DNA of 64,000 nucleotides from Dyadobacter fermentans DSM 18053 (GTDB taxonomy: Bacteria > Bacteroidota > Bacteroidia > Cytophagales > Spirosomataceae): the NCBI RefSeq assembly GCF_000023125.1, contig NC_013037.1, positions 3,906,001 through 3,970,000 of the forward strand, written 5' to 3'. The translations under genes and the position numbers were made by a program. How positions within the stretch are numbered: the stretch's first letter is position 1; each line of letters starts with the position of its first letter. Under the pieces are notes generated by a model. That model was given only the letters and a program-made list of their open reading frames with translations. It had not been told where the DNA came from and searched no databases. Positions 17,467 to 28,000 of the stretch are shown piece by piece.

Positions 17467-18747
17467 ATGCCATACTTATTCACCTCGGAGTCCGTGTCTG
17501 AAGGACATCCTGACAAGGTAGCCGATCAAATATCAGATGCACTGATTGACAATTTCTTAGCATGGGATACCAACAGTAAGGTGGCCTGCGAAACACTGGT
17601 AACGACCGGACAAGTAGTTTTGGCCGGCGAGGTAAAAACCAACACCTACCTCGATGTTCAGAAAATCACGCGCGATGTGATCAAAAGAATTGGTTACACG
17701 AAAAGTGAATACATGTTTGAAGCCAACTCCTGCGGTATCCTCTCGGCGATCCACGACCAGAGTGCCGATATCAACCAGGGTGTTGACCGCGCTGCTGCTG
17801 CCGAGGACTTCGAATCCAAAGCGAATGCACAGGGTGCCGGCGACCAGGGTATGATGTTTGGCTATGCAACCCGCGAAACGGAGAACTATATGCCGCTGGC
17901 ACTTGACCTGGCGCATAAGATTCTTCAGGAAATGTCTTACATCCGCAACAACGAACCCTCACTGATCCCTTACCTGCGCCCCGACGCGAAATCACAGGTA
18001 ACGATCGAGTATAGCGACGACAACGTGCCCCAACGTATCGATACCATCGTGGTTTCGACCCAGCACGACGACTTCGACAGCGAAGAAGCCATGCTCGCGA
18101 AAATCAAGGATGACGTTATCAATATTGTAATTCCCCGCGTGAAGGCGAAACTGACGCCTGAATTGCAAAAACTGTTCACCGGCGACATTACCCACCACAT
18201 CAACCCGACCGGCAAATTCGTAATCGGCGGTCCGCATGGTGACACCGGCCTTACCGGTCGTAAGATCATCGTCGATACCTACGGTGGCAAAGGCGCTCAC
18301 GGTGGTGGTGCATTCTCCGGAAAAGATCCTTCCAAAGTGGACCGTTCAGCAGCTTACGCGACGCGCCACATCGCTAAAAACCTCGTTGCCGCCGGACTCT
18401 GCGACGAAGTACTCGTTCAGGTTTCATACGCGATCGGTGTGGCTGAACCTTGCGGCTTGTATGTAAATACCTACGGTACCGCGAAAGTGGCCGACAACGA
18501 CGGTGCTATCGCTGCTAAAATCGGAGAAATCTTCGATATGCGCCCGTACGCGATCGAGCAGCGCCTGAAACTGCGTAACCCGATGTATTCCGAAACAGCG
18601 GCATACGGCCACATGGGACGTAAGAACGAGATCGTTAAGAAATCATTCAAAGGCGCCAACGGCGAAGAGAAAGAAGTAGAAGTTGAACTTTTCACCTGGG
18701 AAAAACTCGATTTCGTAGATGCGATCAAGGCGGAATTCGCGCTCTGA
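17467..18747 (+). CDS. metK: S-adenosylmethionine synthase
   Basis: Makes S-adenosylmethionine from methionine and ATP. The 426-residue protein shows the family signatures [18 protein letters not shown] near the N-terminus, [25 protein letters not shown], and the phosphate-binding [17 protein letters not shown] chose ATG 17467, which gives MPYLFTSES, the usual start. The reading frame stays open upstream to 17380, but those 29 residues have no family counterpart. It stands alone between two terminators. Confidence 0.97.
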   Translation: MPYLFTSESVSEGHPDKVADQISDALIDNFLAWDTNSKVACETLVTTGQVVLAGEVKTNTYLDVQKITRDVIKRIGYTKSEYMFEANSCGILSAIHDQSADINQGVDRAAAAEDFESKANAQGAGDQGMMFGYATRETENYMPLALDLAHKILQEMSYIRNNEPSLIPYLRPDAKSQVTIEYSDDNVPQRIDTIVVSTQHDDFDSEEAMLAKIKDDVINIVIPRVKAKLTPELQKLFTGDITHHINPTGKFVIGGPHGDTGLTGRKIIVDTYGGKGAHGGGAFSGKDPSKVDRSAAYATRHIAKNLVAAGLCDEVLVQVSYAIGVAEPCGLYVNTYGTAKVADNDGAIAAKIGEIFDMRPYAIEQRLKLRNPMYSETAAYGHMGRKNEIVKKSFKGANGEEKEVEVELFTWEKLDFVDAIKAEFAL

Positions 18748-18771
18748 GAAAGCACTTAAAGTATGTTTGGG

Positions 18772-18808
18772 AAGGGGCCGGCATTGCTGCCGGCCCCTTT
18801 CGCTTTTA
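18772..18808 (+). terminator. Rho-independent terminator after metK
   Basis: A perfect 12-bp stem, AAGGGGCCGGCA (18772-18783) with TGCCGGCCCCTT (18788-18799), a 4-base TTGC loop and a T-rich tail (TTCGCTTTT). It lies 24 bp after the metK stop. Confidence 0.85.
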
Positions 18809-18963
18809 GGTACGTTTTCAAAACTTTATTTCAGTTATCAACATTCGACCGCATTTTTGAAGCTAATAATCAAATTGGATGAAGCAATTGCTAATAATAA
18901 TCCCAAAACTCCGTTCCCATAGAGCCGCCCCACTGATTTAAACTGCGTCATCCGCTTCCTTCC

Positions 18964-20046
18964 ATGCAATATCAAAAAGTCAAATTCACAAATCCGGAGA
19001 AAAGTACTTTTTTTCCTACCCTAAGACACCGGGTCGATCAGTACTTCTCCGCCAACGATATCTGCAAGTCGGGTGGGAAAAGTATTATTTACAAGGCCAT
19101 ATTCATGCTGAGCCTGTACCTGGTGCCATACATCCTGATCCTTTCCGATCAGTTCGGCATACTCGCTATGGCAGGTTTTGCGGTTGTGATGGGGCTTGGC
19201 GTGGCGGGCGTAGGGATGTCGGTCATGCACGACGCGATTCACGGCTCGCTGGCGACTTCAAATTTGCTCAACCGGATTTTCGGCGCGTCGATCTACCTGC
19301 TTGGCGGCAATGCCTATAATTGGGAAGTTCAACATAACAGGCTGCACCACACCTACACCAACATTCACGACGTAGACGAAGACATTACGGGCAAATTCCT
19401 CCTGCGGCTCTCATTTCAGGAAAAACAAAGGTATATCCATCGTTTTCAGCACATTTACGCATTTTTTCTGTACAGCCTGATGACGCTGTCGTTCCTCTGG
19501 AAGGATTTTAAGGAAATATCCCTTTTCAATAAAATGTCTGGTTCAGGAATGACCAAGCCCTTTCCCCGAAAGGAACTGGTGAAACTGATATCCACCAAGC
19601 TGGCTTACGTGATATTTATATGCATCATCCCGCTCTGGCTGACGTCCATAACCTTCTCGGAATGGCTGATCGGCTTTTTGATCATGCACGCCACGGCTGG
19701 GATGATCCTCAGCACGGTATTTCAAATGGCGCATGTGGTAGAAGGTGCACAACAGCCGGAACCTGACAATTCGGGCTGCATTGAAAATGCGTGGGCCGTT
19801 CACCAGCTGCAAACCACCTCCAATTTCGCAGGAAAAAACCGCCTGCTCTCCTGGTTCATCGGCGGCCTCGACTACCAGATCGAACACCACCTCTTCCCCT
19901 CCATTTCCCACGTCCATTACCACGCATTATCGCCTATCGTAAAAGCCACCGCATTGGAATTCGGGCTCGTTTACAACGCAAAAACCAACTTCCGCAACGC
20001 ACTTGGTTCGCATGTGAGGATGTTGAAAATCATGGGAATGAGGTAG
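18964..20046 (+). CDS. Membrane fatty-acid desaturase (acyl-CoA/acyl-lipid type)
   Basis: A 360-residue integral membrane di-iron desaturase. All three histidine boxes are present: H89-D-A-I-H93 (HDAIH), H124-x3-H128-H129 (HNRLHH), and Q305-x2-H308-H309 (QIEHH). The last, with Gln in place of the first His, is typical of front-end desaturases of the linoleoyl-CoA/delta-6 group. Two pairs of hydrophobic segments flank the boxes (about 45-90 and 210-255). No cytochrome b5 domain is fused to it, so an external electron donor is needed. The regioselectivity cannot be told from sequence. Its stop codon abuts the stop of the convergent PIN gene without a spacer. Confidence 0.88.
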   Translation: MQYQKVKFTNPEKSTFFPTLRHRVDQYFSANDICKSGGKSIIYKAIFMLSLYLVPYILILSDQFGILAMAGFAVVMGLGVAGVGMSVMHDAIHGSLATSNLLNRIFGASIYLLGGNAYNWEVQHNRLHHTYTNIHDVDEDITGKFLLRLSFQEKQRYIHRFQHIYAFFLYSLMTLSFLWKDFKEISLFNKMSGSGMTKPFPRKELVKLISTKLAYVIFICIIPLWLTSITFSEWLIGFLIMHATAGMILSTVFQMAHVVEGAQQPEPDNSGCIENAWAVHQLQTTSNFAGKNRLLSWFIGGLDYQIEHHLFPSISHVHYHALSPIVKATALEFGLVYNAKTNFRNALGSHVRMLKIMGMR

Positions 20047-20367
20047 TTAAGGAGTTTTAGTGACCAAAAAATCTGCTCCACAAGCCACTGCGCAATCAAC
20101 GAACTTGTCATCGTCGGGATCTTGTGCAATCAGCTGCCAATGGTAAAATGGCTCGATTGCATGCACATTAGACAGGAAAAGTAATTGGGATAGTTGTAGC
20201 TCTGTCCTTTCAACACCTAATCGCCGCCCGATCTGTTCCTCTGCCAAGATTTCATTGGTAAAAAAAAGATTGTAATCCTTTCTCAGTAAGCCCAGAAAAA
20301 TCGGATGGTATTGGGAATGACTGGGAAGCGAAACGAGCAGGACATTAGTATCCAGAACAACGTTCAT
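20047..20367 (-). CDS. PIN-domain toxin, C-terminally shortened
   Basis: A 106-residue PIN-family protein of the 'putative toxin-antitoxin system toxin component' type, an RNase fold. The N-terminal metal-binding Asp is present (VVLDTNVLL, D6), as are a central Glu region (NEILAEEQ) and the Asp-rich segment DPDDDKFVDCAVACGADFLV. It stops directly after LVTKTP, where relatives usually continue with an N/D-x-H-F motif and about 30 more residues. The motif NEILxEYEE also seems to have lost two residues. The stop codon touches the end of the desaturase gene. The toxin may therefore be inactive or a decayed copy. The antitoxin gene lies 3 bp upstream. Confidence 0.7.
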   Translation of the reverse strand: MNVVLDTNVLLVSLPSHSQYHPIFLGLLRKDYNLFFTNEILAEEQIGRRLGVERTELQLSQLLFLSNVHAIEPFYHWQLIAQDPDDDKFVDCAVACGADFLVTKTP

Positions 20368-20370
20368 TCA

Positions 20371-20586
20371 TTATTGCCTGGCTTCGTTCAAAATGTCTTC
20401 CATATCTTGTTGAGCCCAGCCACTCTTATCCCATGCTGCATCCGCGTGGGAGGTCAGTCGACCGGCGAAGTAAGCGCCGAGCAATTCCTTTATATTTTTC
20501 AAATCTTCCTCACTGACCTGCTGCGCGTATAAATGCAGCAATTCCTGTTGAAGATTTGTCAAATTCGTTTTGGCTGTTGCGGGCAT
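20371..20586 (-). CDS. Antitoxin of the PIN toxin pair
   Basis: A 71-residue, strongly helical, charged protein whose stop codon lies 3 bp before the PIN toxin start, the usual antitoxin-toxin order. Its C-terminal half (WDKSGWAQQDMEDILNEARQ) has the amphipathic, acidic look of antitoxin segments that wrap a PIN toxin. The N-terminal part has no recognisable ribbon-helix-helix or AbrB fold by eye. Assignment rests on gene order, size and composition. Confidence 0.65.
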   Translation of the reverse strand: MPATAKTNLTNLQQELLHLYAQQVSEEDLKNIKELLGAYFAGRLTSHADAAWDKSGWAQQDMEDILNEARQ

Positions 20587-20651
20587 AATGAATGACTATT
20601 TATACCGAAGTTAACAATCTCCGGCGGCATAGTTAACCCGCATTGCTCATG

Positions 20652-23600
20652 TCAAAAATGCGCTGGCTCTTCCAATTCGCTGTCCCGCGCGACGCGTTCG
20701 ATCATTTTCATTTTCTCGAAGTTTTTGGGCCGGGAGAAGAATGTGTAAATGGCCGGAATGACGTACAGCGTCAGCACGAGTGAGAACAGCAGTCCTCCCA
20801 TGATCACGATCCCCATCGACATGCGGCTGCGGCCTGCCGAGCCCAATGCCATCGCGATGGGCAATGCGCCCAGGATCGTAGCAAGGCTCGTCATAAGAAT
20901 GGGCCTGAAACGCAGCGTTGCCGCCTCCAATGCCGCCTCCCGAATACTTCGCCCTTGCTCCCGCAGCTGATTGGCAAACTCCACGATGAGAATACCGTTT
21001 TTGGTCACCAGACCAATCAGCATAATCATACCGATCTGGCTGAAAATATTGAGGGTCTGATCGAAGAACCACAGCGAAAATACCGCTCCGCCGATCGCCA
21101 GCGGCACGGTGAACATGATAATGAACGGATCGACGAAGCTCTCGAACTGCGCAGCAAGGATGAAATAGATCAGCACCAATGCCAGGAAGAAGGAGAACAT
21201 CGTGTTGGATGAGCTCTCGGCATAATCGCGTGACGAGCCGCTCAATGCGGTCTGGATCGTTTCGTCATTCAATTTATCGCGGATACGGTCCATGGCCGCG
21301 ATACCGTCGCCGATCGTCTTGCCGGGTGCCAAAGCGGCCTGCACGGTGGCGCTCATGTAGCGGTTATAGTGAAAAAGCTGCGGCGGACTGCTCTCTTCCT
21401 CGGCCCTCACGATGTTATCCAGCTGCACGAGACTTCCGGTATTTGTTTTGACAAACATGCTTTTCAAATCCAGCGGCTCGTCGCGGTTTGCGCGATCGTA
21501 CTGCCCGATTACCTGGTACTGGCGGCCATTCATCGTGAAATACCCAAACCGCTGTCCTGCAAATGCGAGCTGCATGGTTTGCGCCACATCCTGCACCGAT
21601 ACACCAAGCGATTTCGCCTTCTCGCGATCGATCATGATCTGAATTTCGGGCTTGCTGAATTTCAGGTTCACGTCGGTGATGGCAAACGTGGGGTCGTTGG
21701 ACACCTCTTCCATGAATTTCGGCAGGTATTCCCTCAGTTTCTCGAAATCGGGTGCCTGAATGACGTATTGAATGGGCAAACCGCCGCGGGAATCGACTGA
21801 GATCGTCTGCTGTTGCACGACAAACGACTTGGCGTCGGGCATTAGTTTCAGTTTTTTGTTGATATAATCGGCGATCTCCTGCTGCGATTCCTTTCTGAAC
21901 TTCTTGTCTACCAGCGCAATCCGCCCGCTGCCGGTATTGGCCGCTCCAAGCCCAGAATTACCCGGCGAGGTGATGAGCATAAGGCCCTTTTTACCCGGCA
22001 TGGAGTCCATAAGCATATTCCCTACATTCTGCACATAGCGATCGGTGAATTCGAACGATGAACCTTCCGGTGTTGTCATATTGATCCTGAACCAGTTGCG
22101 ATCGTCCAGCGGAGCGAGTTCGGATTGCAGGTCTTTCCCGAAAAACCAGATCATACCCAGCGTAACCGCCACAATCGGGACCGCTGCCCAACGCATGTTA
22201 AGAAAGCGCTCCAGTGCATTGCCGTAATTGGCGGTGATCTTTTCAAAAAATGGCTCTGTTTTCTCGTAAAACCAGCTCTTTTTGTGCGTTTTGCGAACCA
22301 GGTACGCATTCAGCATGGGCGTCAGCGTGAGCGATACGAAAGCGGAAATCAATACAGCGGCGGAAATAACGATACCGAACTCGCGGAAGAGTTTTCCTAC
22401 AAAACCTTCCATAAAAATAACCGGCAAAAAAACCGAAGCCAGTGTAATGGATGTGGATAAAACGGCAAAAATGATCTCGTTCGAGCCCTTAATGGCGGCT
22501 TCGATGGGGCTCATGCCCTGCTCGATCTTCTTGAAAATGTTTTCGGTAACCACAATGCCGTCATCGACCACCAGCCCGGTTGCGAGCACGATCGCGAGCA
22601 GCGTGAGCACGTTCACCGAAAAGCCCATGATGTACATGATAAAGAAAGTACCAATGAGCGAAACGGGTATATCAATGAGCGGACGGAATGCAATGAGCCA
22701 ATCGCGGAAGAACAGGTAGATGATGATCACCACCAGCACGATCGCGATCAGCAGGGTTTCGCCCACTTCTTCGATCGAACGTTCTACGAAAATCGTGTTG
22801 TCGATGAGCGTGTCCAGTTCGTAGTCTTTGGGAAGTTCCTTTTTGATGGCGGCTATGCGCTTGTTGACCTCCTTTGCAATGTCGAGGTAGTTGGCGCCGG
22901 GCATCGGCGAAATCGCCAGACCTATCATCGGCACATTATCCAGTCGCAGGATCGTCTCCTCGTTTTCCGGGCCCAGCGTCGCCGAACCGATGTCTTTCAG
23001 ATGGACCGTCTGCGTGGCGGAGTTCTTGATGATCATTTCATTGAAATCCTCCTCGGTACGGAACCGGCCGATGGTTTTTACGGTGAGCTCCGTATTATCG
23101 CCGGCCAGTTTTCCGCTGGGCAGCTCCACATTTTCCTTATCAAGCGCAACTTTCACATCCTGCGTGGTAATGCCCAGCGCAGCCATCTTAACCGGGTCCA
23201 TCCAGATCCGCATCGCATATTTCTTTTGCCCGAAAATGCGGATTTCGCTCACACCTTCGATCGTTTGAAGGCGCTGGGCGATCACGTTTTCCGCATAGTC
23301 GCTCACTTCAAGGTGCGAGCGGGTGTTGCTGGTGAAAGTGAGCACGATAATCGGCTCCGAGTTTGCGTCGGCTTTGCTTACGACCGGCGGGCCGTCAATA
23401 TCCAGCGGCAATGTCCGCGATGCCGAGCCTACTTTATCGCGCACGTCGTTCGCGGCACGTTCCATATCCACGCCAATGTCGAACTCCACCGTGATCTGGC
23501 TCGTTCCCTGGCTGCTGGTGGAGCTGATGGATTTAATGCCTTCGATACTGTTCAGCTGCTTTTCCAGCGGTTCGGTGATCTGCGATTCGATGATGTCCGC

Positions 23601-23765
23601 ATTGGCACCGGTGTAGCTCGTTCGAATGGAGACCACGGGCGGGTCGATCGACGGGAATTCGCGCATTCCCAGAAATTTATACCCCAGGAACCCGAACAAT
23701 ATGATGAGCAGGTTCATCACAATCGCGAGAACCGGCCTTTTGATGGAAAGTGTTGAGATGCTCAT
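20652..23765 (-). CDS. RND-family efflux permease (HAE1/AcrB-like)
   Basis: A 1037-residue inner-membrane proton-driven pump of the resistance-nodulation-division family. The architecture is standard: TM1 near the N-terminus (about residues 12-30), a large periplasmic porter/docking domain, TM2-6 (about 335-500), a second periplasmic domain, and TM7-12 (about 860-1010). The proton-relay Asp pair is present in TM4 (GLVVDDGIVVTENI). Its start overlaps the adaptor stop by 4 bp (ATGA), so the two are translationally coupled. No TolC-type outer-membrane gene is adjacent, so the pump must borrow one. Multidrug or lipid export is likely; the substrate is unknown. Confidence 0.93.
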   Translation of the reverse strand: MSISTLSIKRPVLAIVMNLLIILFGFLGYKFLGMREFPSIDPPVVSIRTSYTGANADIIESQITEPLEKQLNSIEGIKSISSTSSQGTSQITVEFDIGVDMERAANDVRDKVGSASRTLPLDIDGPPVVSKADANSEPIIVLTFTSNTRSHLEVSDYAENVIAQRLQTIEGVSEIRIFGQKKYAMRIWMDPVKMAALGITTQDVKVALDKENVELPSGKLAGDNTELTVKTIGRFRTEEDFNEMIIKNSATQTVHLKDIGSATLGPENEETILRLDNVPMIGLAISPMPGANYLDIAKEVNKRIAAIKKELPKDYELDTLIDNTIFVERSIEEVGETLLIAIVLVVIIIYLFFRDWLIAFRPLIDIPVSLIGTFFIMYIMGFSVNVLTLLAIVLATGLVVDDGIVVTENIFKKIEQGMSPIEAAIKGSNEIIFAVLSTSITLASVFLPVIFMEGFVGKLFREFGIVISAAVLISAFVSLTLTPMLNAYLVRKTHKKSWFYEKTEPFFEKITANYGNALERFLNMRWAAVPIVAVTLGMIWFFGKDLQSELAPLDDRNWFRINMTTPEGSSFEFTDRYVQNVGNMLMDSMPGKKGLMLITSPGNSGLGAANTGSGRIALVDKKFRKESQQEIADYINKKLKLMPDAKSFVVQQQTISVDSRGGLPIQYVIQAPDFEKLREYLPKFMEEVSNDPTFAITDVNLKFSKPEIQIMIDREKAKSLGVSVQDVAQTMQLAFAGQRFGYFTMNGRQYQVIGQYDRANRDEPLDLKSMFVKTNTGSLVQLDNIVRAEEESSPPQLFHYNRYMSATVQAALAPGKTIGDGIAAMDRIRDKLNDETIQTALSGSSRDYAESSSNTMFSFFLALVLIYFILAAQFESFVDPFIIMFTVPLAIGGAVFSLWFFDQTLNIFSQIGMIMLIGLVTKNGILIVEFANQLREQGRSIREAALEAATLRFRPILMTSLATILGALPIAMALGSAGRSRMSMGIVIMGGLLFSLVLTLYVIPAIYTFFSRPKNFEKMKMIERVARDSELEEPAHF

Positions 23766-24835
23766 AGGTTGACCTTCACGGCAGTGTTGGGTTTGATGGC
23801 AATGATCCCGGAGGTAATCAGCGAGTCACCCGGCTGCAAGCCCTCGATGATCTGGATCTTTTTGTCGGTGCGCAGGCCGGTGGTTACCATTGCCTCCTGT
23901 GCTTTGCCGTCTTTCACGATAAACACCTTTTTCCCTTTCAAAACCGGCACAACGGCTTCCGTAGGGATCATCATGGCAGCCCGGTTGGCGTCGAGATCGG
24001 CCAGCACTTTCACAAACATACCCGGTACGAAACGGCCGTCAGGGTTGTTCGCCAGGGCGCGCACGCGAAGCGTGCGGAGGCTTTCGTCCACTTTGGGGTC
24101 CACCGCCAGGATTTTGGCGCTGTATGTGGAAGGATCACCGTCGAGATTGAACTTGACGGTGCTTCCCACGCGAATGCTCGGGCTGTATTTTTCAGGAACG
24201 GTAAAGTCGATTTTGACCGGATTACTCTGCACAATCGTTACGATGGGCGTACCCGGAGCCAGAAATGCACCTTCGCTGATGAATTTCAAACCGATACGGC
24301 CGCTAAACGGCGCGCGGATCTCGGTCTTTTCGAGCTGGGCTTCGATCACTTCTTTCTCTGCTTCCAAAACCCGGATATTGTTGGAAGTAACATCGTATTC
24401 TTCGAGATTAATCGCCTCAACATTCAGCAGCTTTTTTTGCCTTGCTTCAATCTTCTTACTCAAATCCTGGTTGTATGCGATCTTTTGAAGCTGCGCCTGC
24501 AACTCGCGGTCGTTGATTTTCGCGATCAGCTGGCCTTTGGTAATGTATGCGCCTTCCTTGATGTCGAGCTTCACCAGCCGGCCCGAGATTTCGGACATCA
24601 GGTTCACTTCCTCGTTCGGCAAAACCGTTCCCGAAGCAAAAATCTGGTTCTCAATGGATTCCTTACCTACAATAAACACATTCACCGGCACGGCACCGCC
24701 CGATGATTTCGCATTTTTCCCGTCCCCACCTTTTTTCACCTCGGGTCCCTTGCCCTCGCCGGATTTGGAGAAAATGAATAACTTTCCCAAAACCAGCGCG
24801 ACGATGATCCCCGCCACCAACATGATCGTACGCAT
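23762..24835 (-). CDS. RND efflux periplasmic adaptor (membrane fusion protein)
   Basis: A 357-residue adaptor that links the RND permease to an outer-membrane channel. It has an N-terminal membrane anchor (about residues 3-22) and a flexible charged linker. The lipoyl half-motifs (GRLVKLDIKEGAYITKGQLI and RAPFSGRIGLKFISEGAFLA) flank a short coiled-coil hairpin (about 118-170). Beta-barrel and membrane-proximal domains follow, with VPGMFVKV near the usual place. It is the first gene of a two-gene operon and overlaps the permease by 4 bp. The 240-bp region upstream is shared with the divergent macroglobulin gene. Confidence 0.92.
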   Translation of the reverse strand: MRTIMLVAGIIVALVLGKLFIFSKSGEGKGPEVKKGGDGKNAKSSGGAVPVNVFIVGKESIENQIFASGTVLPNEEVNLMSEISGRLVKLDIKEGAYITKGQLIAKINDRELQAQLQKIAYNQDLSKKIEARQKKLLNVEAINLEEYDVTSNNIRVLEAEKEVIEAQLEKTEIRAPFSGRIGLKFISEGAFLAPGTPIVTIVQSNPVKIDFTVPEKYSPSIRVGSTVKFNLDGDPSTYSAKILAVDPKVDESLRTLRVRALANNPDGRFVPGMFVKVLADLDANRAAMMIPTEAVVPVLKGKKVFIVKDGKAQEAMVTTGLRTDKKIQIIEGLQPGDSLITSGIIAIKPNTAVKVNL

Positions 24836-25075
24836 AGAGTTACTTAAAAATAAAATTTGTTCAAGAAGAGTAGTAATTGGTTATATTCTGCAAAAGCATT
24901 ATTTAAAGATACTTCATATTGTAAAAAGAGGCAATGTAGATGTTTTATACTTCTACATGGCATTGCTTTCCGAAGCAGTTTGCTGAATGACGCTTTCCGG
25001 CCGCTCAATGCCGTTTTTGGCACTGCGGTGTTTTGTTATATTTACCCTGTTCATCACAAACCAAATCTTCATCCG

Positions 25076-28000
25076 ATGAAATTAGCGTACACCTTCGGTT
25101 ACTATCTGATCATCACCATTATTATATCATTAACTATGCACACCTACGGACAGGGTTCATTGAAGAACTACGATAGCGAGTGGAAGAAAGTCGAAGCGCT
25201 CGCGGGCAAGGGGCTTGCCAAAGATGCATTGGCACAAGTGAAGGAAATATATGCGCAGGCCAAAAAGGATAAGCAGGACGCGCAGCTGATCAAAGCGGCG
25301 TTGTACATGACGGAATTGCAGGCGGAAAACCGCGAGAACAATGCCACCGCAGCCATACAGGAACTGGAAAAGGAAATGGCCGGCGCCACAGGCCCCGCAC
25401 GGTCGATCCTGGCTAGCCTGGTGGCTTCCGAATATTACAACTATTACCAAACGATCAGATGGCAGCTCTACAATCGCACGGCTACTGTCGCTTTCGAAAA
25501 AGCCGATGTGGCAACCTGGGGCACGGAGGATTTTCACCAGCGAATCGGAGCATTGTTCCTCCAATCCATTGAGAATGAAGCTGCATTGAAGCCAACCAGG
25601 CTGGACCCGTACGACGCGATCATTACCAAAGGCAACATGCGCAAACTGCGCCCTACCCTGTTCGATTTGCTGGCATTCAGGGCATTGGAATATTTCTCTT
25701 CCGACGAACGTGAGATTAAAAGGCCTGCATATGCATTCGAAATCAACACGGCATCCGCGTTCGATCCCGCGGCGGATTTTGTGCACAGGAAGTTTGAAAC
25801 CAAAGATTCGGCTTCTCTGGAACATCACGCGCTGCTGCTCTACCAGAAACTGATCGCATTCCACCTCGAAGATAAAGACCCCGCCGCATTGATCGACGCC
25901 GACCTGGCGCGGCTGCAATATGTGCGTCAGAAATCGGTACACCCTGATCAGAGCGAGCTGTATTTTATGGCTGTCAGCCACGTTGCGGACCAATATCAGT
26001 CAACACCGGCAGCGGCGCAGGCGTGGTACCTCAAAGCGGCCTGGCTGAATGAAAAGGCGGATGCCTACCAGCCCGGCAAAGATTCTACGGCCAGATTCGA
26101 AAGAGTGAAGGCCGCCGAGATTTGCCAGCGGATCATGCGCGAAAACCCGGAGACGGAAGGGGGCGCTAATGCATTTAACCTTCACAAATTAATCAACCAC
26201 AAATCCCTTGTATTTTCAATCGAAGCGGTAAACAGCGATTCCAGGCCATTCCGCGTGTTTGTACGATACCGGAATTTCGACAAGCTGCATCTCCGCGTGC
26301 TCAAAGCGACGGAGGTATTGCGGAAAGCATTGGAAAACAACGAAGAAAGCGAAAAGTGGAGCACATTAGCCAAGCTTCAATCCGTAAAATCCTGGGAACA
26401 GCCGCTTCCCGACACCCGCGATTTCCAGCAGCATTCGGTGGAGATCAAGGCCGATGGGCTGCCTGCCGGTGAATACCTGCTCCTCGCCAGCTCCGACCCT
26501 GCTTTCCATAACACCAATGCAGCCCTCGGCGCGGCGGTCTTTTACGTTTCCGACATCAGCTATATTCAAAAAGAGAGCGATCTGTTCGTGCTGAACCGTG
26601 AAAACGGCGCGCCGCTGGCCGGTGCCAAAGTGCAACTCTGGGAAAGACGCTATGACTATAACACCCGAACCAATGTCAAAAGCAAAACCGCATTGCTGAC
26701 CACCGATGCGAACGGACATTGCACGGTTCCGGCGCTCCAGAGAGATAACTACGGAACGCAGCGCCTCCTGGAAGTCACGCACGAGAACGACAGACTGTTT
26801 GTCCAGGAGAATGTAAACCAATATTACTATTACAACGAGCAGCCAGAAACCGAACACGATAACGTGGCAGAAGATATTTACCTGTTCACCGACAGGAGCC
26901 TCTACCGCCCAGGACAGACGGTTTATTACAAAGGCATTGTCCGAAAAGGCGAGAGCGTCCTCCGCAACCAGCAGGAGGAATTTACGGCCGCACTTTACAA
27001 TGCGAACGGCGAGCATGTGGCCGAGGCCAGGCACCGCGTGAATGCGTATGGAAGCTTCTCCGGTTCATTTGCGGTACCGGGCAGCGGGCTTACGGGCAGT
27101 TTTCACATCCGGGTGAGGGACAATTCCCGCGTTAATTTTCAGGTGGAAGAATACAAACGTCCCCGGTTCGCAGTGGAGTTTGATACGCTGAAAGCGGCCT
27201 ACAAAGTAAACGAGCAAATACAAGTAACCGGAAAAGCGAGCGCTTATGCGGGCAACGCCATTGATGGGGCAACGGTAAAATACCGCGTCGTGCGCAAGCC
27301 GAGGCTGTTATATACGGGGCTGCTCAAACGCTGGTGGGCACCCGAAGAGCTGATGGAAATTGCACATGGCGAAGCCGCCACCGATGCATCCGGCCGGTTT
27401 CAGGTCAGTTTCGAAGCAATTCCCGACCGGAGAGTGAATGTAAAACTCGACCCGCTTTTCGACTACACCGTCTACGCGGACGTGACCGATAGTAACGGAG
27501 AAACAAGAAGTGCGCAAACGAACGTGACCGTGAGCTACAAATCGTACGTGCTCAAAACCGAAATTCCGTCGGTAATAGACGTGCAGAACGCCAGGTCACT
27601 GTCGATCCGCACCGAAAACCTCGCGGGAGCATTTGTACCGGCGGAAGCGAGCATTCAGTTTACTAGGATTGAGCCGGAAAAGCGGCTGATCAGAAAGCGC
27701 TACTGGGGGCACCCCGATCTTTTTGTTTTATCCAAAACAGCATTTGTAGCCAGTTTTCCGCACGACGAATACGACCAGGAAACGGAAATGGAACAATGGG
27801 AACCGGCTGGTTCGCCGGTCGGCAAAACCTTGCAATTACAGGCCGGCAGCCCGGTGGACATCACCGGACTCGCACTTCCGGCAGGTTTTTACAAGATAGA
27901 AATCACCACCACCAATGCCGCCGGCGAGAAACTGAACGACGTCAGGTTCACCGAGTTGAAAGATTTTGAAGCAAAAAAACCTGCCTACCCGCAATACCTC

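Noticed and set aside
24934..24958. ATGTAGA/TCTACAT inverted repeat between the pump and macroglobulin genes
   Set aside because: It is only a 7-bp stem with an 11-base A/T-rich loop and no T tract or promoter alignment. It could be an operator, but such repeats are expected by chance in A/T-rich DNA.
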